The notes beneath the pieces are model-generated. The model searched no databases and was not told where the DNA came from. It was given only the letters and a program-made list of their open reading frames with translations. Shown here in pieces: positions 14,809 to 20,121 of a DNA stretch of 20,121 nt. The position numbers and the translations under genes were made by a program. Each line of letters starts with the position of its first letter. Positions within the stretch are counted from its first letter, which is position 1. This DNA is from CAZQFV01 sp964613665. Its GTDB lineage: Bacteria; Chloroflexota; Chloroflexia; DTKN01. The stretch spans positions 1 to 20,121 of the forward strand of contig CAZTIG010000068.1 in NCBI GenBank assembly GCA_964613665.1, written 5' to 3'.

Positions 14809-15948
14809 ATGGATCTGAGCCAGCAGATCGAGTCGGAGCAGCGGCGGCTGCAGGAGCGCTCGCAGATCGCCCACCTGCAGGGGCAGTTGGACGATATGCG
14901 CCACAGCCTGGAGCAGCAGTCGGCGCGGGCCCAGCTGGCCACGGAGCAGGCGCGCCAGGTGCAGGACCTCTTTGCCCAGATGGAGACCCGCTTCGAGGCG
15001 CTGGTGGGAGAGGCCAAGCTGCAGGAGCAGACGCGCCTGCGCACCCACCAATCGCTGCAGAGGGAGGTGTCCGAGCTGCACGTGCGGGTGGAGGAGTCGG
15101 GCCGGCAGGTCCTGGCCCTCCTCTCCCAGTTCCAGGACGTGCAAGAGTCCCTGCGCCTCCTGCGCCAGCAGATTGGGCAGGGGCTGGATGCCGGGAAGCA
15201 GGTTCAGCAGCAGATCGAGGAGCTGCGGGCGCAGGGGATGCTGCGCGAGGAACGTCTAGCCCGCCTGGACAACCTGATCGGCCAGCTGCGCCAGTCCGAG
15301 GAAGGGCGCCAACAGGAGGTGCGCCAGGTCCGCGCCGATGTCGAGGTCGAGCGCCAGAACATGCGCCGGCAGGCGGCCGACCTGGAGCACCTGGCGGCGG
15401 ACCTGCGGGGAGAGGGGCAGGAATATATCTCCCGGCTGAACCGCCTGGCGGAGGTGCAGCGGCAGTGCGATACCGCGATCCAGTCTCTGGAGGAGCGGCT
15501 TGGGGCGGTGCAGGAGCAGTTCGATCGTCAGGCGGCAGAGATCCAGCGCGTGGAGCGGGGAGCGGTGGAGACCTTCCTGCAGGGGCAGGAACGGCTGGAG
15601 AGCCTGCGCCAGAGCTCGCAGCGGGAATGGTCGGAGCTGCGCGTGGCCGAGGAGCGGCGTGGAGAGAGCCAGAACGCCTGGCTGCGGCGCATCGAGGAGC
15701 TGTACCACGACCTGGACGAGCGGCTGGCACGGCGCGACGAGGAGATAGGGCGCGAGCTGACCGGCCTGGCAGCACGGGTGGATGTCCTGGACAGGGCCGG
15801 TGAGCAGATGGTCCGGGACCTCCTGGACGTCATGCAGCGGCAGATCGAGAGGGGCGCGGCGGAGCGCCTGACCAGGGTTGCGCCGGCCGCCGAGCAGACG
15901 CCCGACCGTGTTTCACGTGAAACGTCGACCTCTGCTGCCGAGCGCTGA
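14809..15948 (+). CDS. Long coiled-coil protein of unknown function
   Basis: The 379-residue product is almost wholly predicted coiled coil. It is rich in Gln, Glu, Arg and Leu with heptad spacing (QIESEQRRLQERSQIAHLQ onward, EQARQVQDLFAQMETRF), and has no membrane segment or signal peptide. It has no enzyme motif. ATG 14809 is chosen over upstream starts because GGGGGG precedes it and the coil starts there; the longer frame would run into the repeat. The gene heads an operon with the DUF151 gene 36 bp downstream. A structural or scaffold role is inference. Oddly, its last codons (VSRET) contain a parS-like palindrome, which fixes five residues of the C-terminus at the DNA level. Confidence 0.82.
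   Translation: MDLSQQIESEQRRLQERSQIAHLQGQLDDMRHSLEQQSARAQLATEQARQVQDLFAQMETRFEALVGEAKLQEQTRLRTHQSLQREVSELHVRVEESGRQVLALLSQFQDVQESLRLLRQQIGQGLDAGKQVQQQIEELRAQGMLREERLARLDNLIGQLRQSEEGRQQEVRQVRADVEVERQNMRRQAADLEHLAADLRGEGQEYISRLNRLAEVQRQCDTAIQSLEERLGAVQEQFDRQAAEIQRVERGAVETFLQGQERLESLRQSSQREWSELRVAEERRGESQNAWLRRIEELYHDLDERLARRDEEIGRELTGLAARVDVLDRAGEQMVRDLLDVMQRQIERGAAERLTRVAPAAEQTPDRVSRETSTSAAER
15909..15924. promoter_or_regulatory. parS: parS-like ParB-binding site
   Basis: TGTTTCACGTGAAACG contains the perfect 14-bp palindrome GTTTCACGTGAAAC and differs from the bacterial parS consensus TGTTNCACGTGAAACA only at the last base. parS sites load the ParB partition clamp and cluster near the replication origin in most bacteria. 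The site lies inside the 3' end of the coiled-coil gene (codons for VSRET). No parA or parB gene is in the window, so its use is inferred from sequence identity alone. Confidence 0.75.
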
Positions 15949-15984
15949 GGCAGCGCCCCCGCAGCCGCGGGCGGAGGAGGGCCG

Positions 15985-16512
15985 GTGATCGAGGTAACGA
16001 TCCACAGCGTGCGTGTCAGCCTGATCACCCAGAACCGCGTGGTCGTCCTGATGGAGATCGGAGGAGACCGCTACCTGCCCATCTGGATCGGCCCCGACGT
16101 GGCCGACGCCATCGTCCTGGAGATGCAGCAGGTGCAGATGGCCCGCCCGCTGACCCACGACCTCCTGCACACGGTGATCGGGGCGCTGGGGGCCAAGGTC
16201 AGCCGGGTGCTGGTGAACGACATCCACGACAATGTCTTTTACGCCCGCATTATCTTCGATGCCGCCGGCCGCTACGCGGAGGTGGACTCGCGGCCCAGCG
16301 ATGCCCTGGCCCTGGCCGTGCGGGCCGGGTGCCCGATCTTTGTCGAAGAGGCGGTGATGGAGCAGGCCGGCCTGGTATTGGAGAAGGAGGCAGCGGCGGG
16401 CGGAGAGGGCCAGGACCTAGGCGTCTTTCGCGAGTTCCTCAGCCAGTTGGACCGCGATGAGCCAGATGGCCCGGAGGGCGCGGAGGAGGAACCGCTGGAG
16501 GAACAGCGGTGA
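15985..16512 (+). CDS. Bifunctional nuclease family protein (DUF151/BFN)
   Basis: The 175-residue product matches the BFN family over its N-terminal 130 residues. Landmarks are VVLMEIGGDRYLPIWIGPDVADAI near the start, RPLTHDLL, and EVDSRPSDALALAVRAGCPIFVEEAVME. Plant and thermophile members have been described as nucleases with DNase and RNase activity, but the role in most bacteria is uncertain. An acidic tail (residues 130-175, ending EGAEEEPLEEQR) is added. The GTG at 15985 follows a strong GGAGGAGGG. The stop overlaps the start of the next gene as GTGA, so the two are translationally coupled. The protein is probably cytoplasmic. Confidence 0.9.
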   Translation: MIEVTIHSVRVSLITQNRVVVLMEIGGDRYLPIWIGPDVADAIVLEMQQVQMARPLTHDLLHTVIGALGAKVSRVLVNDIHDNVFYARIIFDAAGRYAEVDSRPSDALALAVRAGCPIFVEEAVMEQAGLVLEKEAAAGGEGQDLGVFREFLSQLDRDEPDGPEGAEEEPLEEQR

Positions 16513-16832
16513 GCGAGCGTGAGAAGCTGCTGCGCCACGTCGTGCTGCAGGTGGTCCGCGAGTGCCCGCAGTGCCACCACCCTTTTGCGGGCGAGGATAT
16601 CCGCTTCCTCGGCCAACTGGACGAGGCCTGGCTGTTCTCCCTCTACTGCCATGCCTGTCATGTCCTGGCCATCGTGGGACTGGCGGTGGCTCCCGTGACA
16701 CCGGGGCGGGAAGCAGATGCGGTCCCCGCCCAGCCTATCACCGCCGACGACGTCCTCGACATGCACATGCTCCTGGAGCAATGCCCTGACGTGCTCCGCT
16801 CCCTGCGAGCGGCGGGCGACGGCGCAGAGTGA
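16509..16832 (+). CDS. Small zinc-ribbon protein of unknown function
   Basis: A 107-residue protein starting at a GTG that overlaps the DUF151 stop codon. Two Cys pairs, CPQC near residue 19 and CHAC near residue 48, would bind one zinc. Between them is FAGEDIRFLGQLDEAWLFSLY. The C-terminal half includes ITADDVLDMHMLLEQCPD, a helix resembling those in regulatory or adaptor proteins. I do not recognise a named family. The overlap and common direction with the DUF151 gene suggest a shared task. It is the last gene of the plus-strand operon and is followed by the palindromic repeat. Confidence 0.75.
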   Translation: MSEREKLLRHVVLQVVRECPQCHHPFAGEDIRFLGQLDEAWLFSLYCHACHVLAIVGLAVAPVTPGREADAVPAQPITADDVLDMHMLLEQCPDVLRSLRAAGDGAE

Positions 16833-16899
16833 CTGGATTGGCAAACCGCGCGCCCCGAGTTGCTCTCGAGGCGCCGTGTCAACCTGGTATCCTGAGATA

Positions 16900-17058
16900 C
16901 TACCTCAAATCGACCACGAAGAAACTATCTCAAATCGACCACCAAGCCACGAGGGCACCAAGATGAAGGGGCCACCAAGGCACGAAGACACCCAAGAGGA
17001 TATTGGAAAAGAACGCTCATCGACATGGTGTCTCTGTGCCCTCGTGGTTTTGAGATAG
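16900..17058. repeat. MITE-like palindromic repeat, copy 2, with a partial 5' duplication
   Basis: The core runs 16925-17058. Terminal arms CTATCTCAAA (16925-16934) and TTTGAGATAG (17049-17058) are perfect inverse complements, and so are CCACGAGGGCAC (16947-16958) and GTGCCCTCGTGG (17036-17047). CTACCTCAAATCGACCACGAAG at 16900-16921 repeats the first 22 bases of the left end. The element aligns along its whole length with 14576-14704. It occupies the gap between two convergent operons, a place where it could end transcription from both sides. Confidence 0.8.
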
Positions 17059-17069
17059 GTTCCTGGCCT

Positions 17070-17939
17070 TCATGGTTCACGGGATGGCCCCTGGCCTCCG
17101 GCGTCGGGTGGGCCTGGCGCCATGGTCACCACCACGACCGTGATGTTGTCCTCCCCCCCGGCCTCGTTGGCCAGCTCCACGAGCTGCTGGCACATCTCCT
17201 GCGGGGTTCCTTCCCCGTTGAGCACCCGGATCAGCTCTTCTTCACTCAAGCTGCCCCACAGCCCGTCGCTGCACAACAGGAGGTGGCTGCAGTCGGCCAG
17301 CGGGAAGGAGGCCGCCTCGACGTCGATCTCCTCCTGCTGGCCCACCGACTGGTACAGGTAGTTGCGCTTGGGATGGTGGCGGGCCTCTTCGGCGGAGATC
17401 TGCCCCAGCTCCAGCAGGCGGGCGACCATCGAGTGGTCCCTCGTCCAGCACTTGAGCCCGGCCGTGCCGTAGCTGTAGAGGCGGGAGTCGCCGACGTGGG
17501 CCACGTAGCAGCGCTCCCCTACTACGAGCGCCGCGGTGAGCGTCGTGCCCATGTCGTTGCCCTCGCGGAGGCCTTCCCAACGCACGCGCCGGTTGGCCTC
17601 GAACACGGCGCCCTGCAGCACATCCTGGATGGCCTCGGAGGGCTCGCCGCGCATGATGGGCAGGAGCAGGCCCTGGAACACGTGGCCCGCTGCCGTCTCC
17701 ACCGCCCGCGCGCTGGCCGTGGCGCCTCCGGCGTGTCCGCCCAGGCCGTCGGCCACGAGGAACAGGCCCAGGGAGATCTGGCCGCTCGGGCTGGGCAGCG
17801 AGGTTGACATGGCAAAGGCGTGGTCCTGGTTGGTGGGCCGTACCCGGCCGAGGTCGGTGACCAGCCCGTAGTCGCACCCCGTTCTCCTGGCCGTGGGACG
17901 GGCTTCCGGCCGCTTTCTCTGGCGCTTCCAGAATGGCAT
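17070..17939 (-). CDS. PP2C-type Ser/Thr protein phosphatase
   Basis: A 289-residue metal-dependent phosphatase that would reverse the action of the neighbouring kinase. It carries the usual PP2C motifs: DLGRVRPTNQDHAF (Asp39), VADGLGGHAGG (Asp64, Gly65), GTTLTAALV, VAHVGDSRLYSY, TRDHSMVARL, LLLCSDGLWG and GGEDNITVVVV. The acidic residues bind two metal ions. A short basic N-terminus (FWKRQRKRPEARPTARR) precedes the domain, and there is no membrane segment. The frame extends to 17990, but the ATG at 17939 is chosen because AGGAG precedes it at the right distance. It lies 216 bp downstream of the kinase gene in the same direction, so the two may be co-transcribed. Confidence 0.93.
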   Translation of the reverse strand: MPFWKRQRKRPEARPTARRTGCDYGLVTDLGRVRPTNQDHAFAMSTSLPSPSGQISLGLFLVADGLGGHAGGATASARAVETAAGHVFQGLLLPIMRGEPSEAIQDVLQGAVFEANRRVRWEGLREGNDMGTTLTAALVVGERCYVAHVGDSRLYSYGTAGLKCWTRDHSMVARLLELGQISAEEARHHPKRNYLYQSVGQQEEIDVEAASFPLADCSHLLLCSDGLWGSLSEEELIRVLNGEGTPQEMCQQLVELANEAGGEDNITVVVVTMAPGPPDAGGQGPSREP

Positions 17940-18155
17940 CGTTCCGCTCCTTTGTTGCGCTCTGCCTACATGGCTAAACTTGGCGCGCACGAATGGAAGA
18001 TTGCGGGATGTTTCGTAGATGATGCAGAAGTCAGTAGGCCGGCTGGGCGCCGCAAAGCGCCCCGGCCGGGCTGTTCGGACCTGTCGTGCTGCCCACCGGG
18101 CGTGTACTACCCCGGTCTGTCACGACGGCGCGCAGACGGGCTACGCCGTCGACCT
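17940..18155. other. Intergenic gap between kinase and phosphatase genes
   Basis: No gene is supported here. Two hairpins stand out: CGACGGCG (18123-18130) with CGCCGTCG (18144-18151), 5 bases after the kinase stop, and a longer GGCCGG-GGGCGC stem at 18037-18069. Neither is followed by a T-run on the minus strand, so they are at most weak terminators or processing signals. No clear -35/-10 pair for the phosphatase gene was found. Confidence 0.4.
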
Positions 18156-20121
18156 CTACGCTTTCAGCGCATACACGCGCCGATCCGTCGACCCGATGTA
18201 CACCACACCCTCGACGACCACGGGCGAGGAGGCGATCGGCTTGCCTGTCTGGAACGACCAGCACTCCTTGCCCGATTCGGCCTCCAGGCAGTAGACGCGG
18301 CCGTCGCCGGCCCCGAAATAGACCTTGCCACCGGCCCACTGCGGCGAGGAGGTGATGAAGCTGCCCGTCTCGAACTTCCAGGCCACCCGGCCGCTGCGCG
18401 GATCCAGACAAACCATCGTGCCGTCCGCCGATCCCACGAACAGGCGGTTGCCGTAGAGGCACGGGGAGCAGGTCACCCGGCCGCCAGTGCGGTACTTCCA
18501 GGCCGGCAAGCCGCTGCGCTGGTCCAGGGCGTAGACGTACGTGTCCCACGATCCCACGTACACCAGCCCTTCGAAGACAATGGGAGAAGAAACCACCGCG
18601 TTGCCGGTGCGGGTCTTCCATTGCTGCTCGCCGCGCCGCGTGTCGACGGCATAGACGTGGCCGTCGCTCGAGCCGATAAAGACGCTGTTCCCGGCCAACG
18701 CCGCCGAGGAACGCACCGGCCCCCACGTGCGAAAGGCCCACAGTTGTCTCCCCTGCCGTGGGTCCAGGGCGTACAGGTTCTGATCGTCGGAGCCCACGTA
18801 GATGGTATCCCCCAGAACGCGCGGCGAGGAACGCACCGGCGCGCCGGTGCGCATGGTCCACTGGGCTTTGCTGGACTGCGCGTGGAGGGCGTAGATCGCC
18901 CCATCCTCCGAGCCGAAGATAATGAGCTGCTCCCAGGACGAGGCGGTCGAGCAGATACCCCGCTGCGTGGCATATTTCCAGATGAATTTGCCTGTCCCCG
19001 CGTCGAGCGCGTATAGGTTATTGTCATAGGCCCCGATGTAGACGACGCTGTTGTACACCAGCGGCGAGGCCCGCACTTCCTCCTCACACTCGAAAGACCA
19101 TAGCTGGCGGCTTCCGGCGGCTTCTACCCCGGAGGCCCCACCCTCCGCGCGCAGCCCCTGCACATCCAGGTGGGCCAGGTCGAGCAGGGCCGCGCGCATC
19201 TCCGCCGCCGAGCTCCAGCGCTGCCGGACATCGTACTCCAGCGACTTCATGATGACCGCTTCCAGCTGCGTCGATACCTTGGGGTTCAGCGCCGACGGCG
19301 GGCGCTCGTGGAAGGTAAAGGGGGTCTCCAGCCGGGGGTCCGACTTGGTCAACAGGTGGTGCATCGTGGCCCCCAGGGCATAGATGTCGCCGCGCGGCTC
19401 GGCCACGCCGCGGTACTGCTCCGGCGGCGAGTATCCTTCCGTCCCGATCATGGTGCCCTTCTGGTCGCTCTCGAAGATGCGGGCAATGCCAAAGTCGATC
19501 AGGACGACGCGGTCGTCGGGGGCGATCATGACGTTGGAGGGCTTCATGTCGCGAAAGACGATCGGCTCCGGCTTGTGGTTGTGCAGGTAGGAAAGGACGT
19601 CGCAGATCTGCAGGGCCCAGCGGACGACCTGCTCTTCCTCGATCGGGCCGGCCGATTCCTCCAGGATATCCTCCAGGTTCTGCCCCTCGATGAACTCCAG
19701 GATCAAGTAGATGCGCCCCCCCTCGATGAAGTAGTCGTAGATCTTGGGGATCGCCGGGTGGTTCAGGTTGGCCAGCAGATTGGCCTCGCGCTCAAAGTTC
19801 TTGAAGGTGATGGCGTGCGTGTGGCTGTCGGGCGAGGAGCGGTCGATCATCTCCTTGATGGCACAGGCCCGGTAGACATTGCGGAAGCGCAGGTCGCGGC
19901 CCTTGTAGACCACGCTCATGCCGCCGATGCCCAGGACCGACTCGATCTGGTAGCGCGTCTGCAGCGTCGCCCCGACGCCCAGGGTGGGGACGCGTGGCTC
20001 CCGCGGCGCCGGCGCGGCGGCAGGCCGGCCGTCGGGCCCCAGCTCTGGCGGCTGCACCGGCCGCGTCGCTGCCGGCTGGGCGGCGGGCACGGCCTCCGGG
20101 CTCACCGCCCGCGTCGCCGGG
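18156..20121 (-). CDS. Ser/Thr protein kinase with C-terminal PQQ-like propeller (5' end outside window)
   Basis: The frame is open to the right edge, so the start is probably outside. A GTG at 20105 is possible but lies in a Pro/Ala-rich linker (PAAQPAATRPVQPPELG). Counting from that GTG, the kinase domain spans about residues 52-312: GIGGMSVVYKG loop, AIKEM (Lys84), FRDMKPSNV (Asp186), LIDFGIAR (Asp204) and GTEGYSPPEQ. The catalytic loop reads FRD instead of HRD, and Asp and Lys are kept. Residues 336-649 are eight repeats of the PQQ/PQQ-like type (VVYIGAYDNNLYALD, TIYVGSDDQNLYAL, RLFVGSADGTMVCL), giving an eight-bladed propeller. No hydrophobic span separates kinase and propeller, so the propeller appears cytoplasmic, unlike the transmembrane sensor kinases. 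The phosphatase gene is next in the same direction. Confidence 0.93.
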   Translation of the reverse strand, partial: PATRAVSPEAVPAAQPAATRPVQPPELGPDGRPAAAPAPREPRVPTLGVGATLQTRYQIESVLGIGGMSVVYKGRDLRFRNVYRACAIKEMIDRSSPDSHTHAITFKNFEREANLLANLNHPAIPKIYDYFIEGGRIYLILEFIEGQNLEDILEESAGPIEEEQVVRWALQICDVLSYLHNHKPEPIVFRDMKPSNVMIAPDDRVVLIDFGIARIFESDQKGTMIGTEGYSPPEQYRGVAEPRGDIYALGATMHHLLTKSDPRLETPFTFHERPPSALNPKVSTQLEAVIMKSLEYDVRQRWSSAAEMRAALLDLAHLDVQGLRAEGGASGVEAAGSRQLWSFECEEEVRASPLVYNSVVYIGAYDNNLYALDAGTGKFIWKYATQRGICSTASSWEQLIIFGSEDGAIYALHAQSSKAQWTMRTGAPVRSSPRVLGDTIYVGSDDQNLYALDPRQGRQLWAFRTWGPVRSSAALAGNSVFIGSSDGHVYAVDTRRGEQQWKTRTGNAVVSSPIVFEGLVYVGSWDTYVYALDQRSGLPAWKYRTGGRVTCSPCLYGNRLFVGSADGTMVCLDPRSGRVAWKFETGSFITSSPQWAGGKVYFGAGDGRVYCLEAESGKECWSFQTGKPIASSPVVVEGVVYIGSTDRRVYALKA

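Noticed and set aside
17820..19016. 398-residue plus-strand open frame
   Set aside because: It lies antisense to the phosphatase start and the propeller repeats. Its periodic composition mirrors the propeller.

Overview
The window is GC-rich bacterial DNA, best matched to a member of the Chloroflexota (probably Anaerolineae or a relative). This assignment is inference. It rests on a heptameric YTGCATC repeat, palindromic intergenic repeats built from CACCAAGG/CACGAAGG words, a secreted kelch protein ending in HLPLVLRQ, and a Ser/Thr kinase fused to a PQQ-type propeller beside a PP2C phosphatase. No rRNA, tRNA or taxonomic marker gene is present to confirm it.

Layout. 1-92: C-terminal end of an unrecognised gene, then a strong hairpin and a decayed or frameshifted minus-strand reading frame (194-644). 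736-2421: zinc-ribbon/TPR membrane protein behind a clear promoter. 2486-2562: heptamer tandem repeat. 2583-3581: SDR-family sugar-nucleotide epimerase/dehydratase whose catalytic Tyr position is Asn. 3770-8995: the most notable part, which reads as an integron gene-cassette array. It carries three recognisable attC sites (5653-5723, 7150-7278, 8874-8995), two further core-like GTTRRRY junctions (3769, 8222) and five co-directional genes: an Asp-box lipoprotein, a small membrane protein, a secreted kelch protein, a CPBP intramembrane protease and a Yip1-like membrane protein. No integron integrase lies in the window, so it is a CALIN-type array or the integrase is elsewhere. The array ends at the stop codon of the next gene.

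8996-13703 (minus strand): a compact four-gene operon of methyltransferase, B12-binding radical SAM enzyme, glycosylasparaginase-type Ntn hydrolase and GT4 glycosyltransferase. With the epimerase on the other side of the array it suggests a glycan or glycolipid biosynthesis locus into which the cassettes were inserted. The operon is read from a TTGCGC-N17-TACAAT promoter. A matching divergent promoter drives an HNH nuclease gene (14059-14571).

14576-14771 and 16900-17058 hold copies of a ~130-bp palindromic MITE-like repeat. They bracket a three-gene plus-strand operon: a long coiled-coil protein, a DUF151 bifunctional-nuclease-family protein and a small zinc-ribbon protein. A near-perfect parS (ParB-binding) palindrome lies inside the last codons of the coiled-coil gene. 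17070-20121 (minus): PP2C phosphatase and a Ser/Thr kinase with an eight-repeat propeller, a signalling pair. The kinase runs off the right edge.
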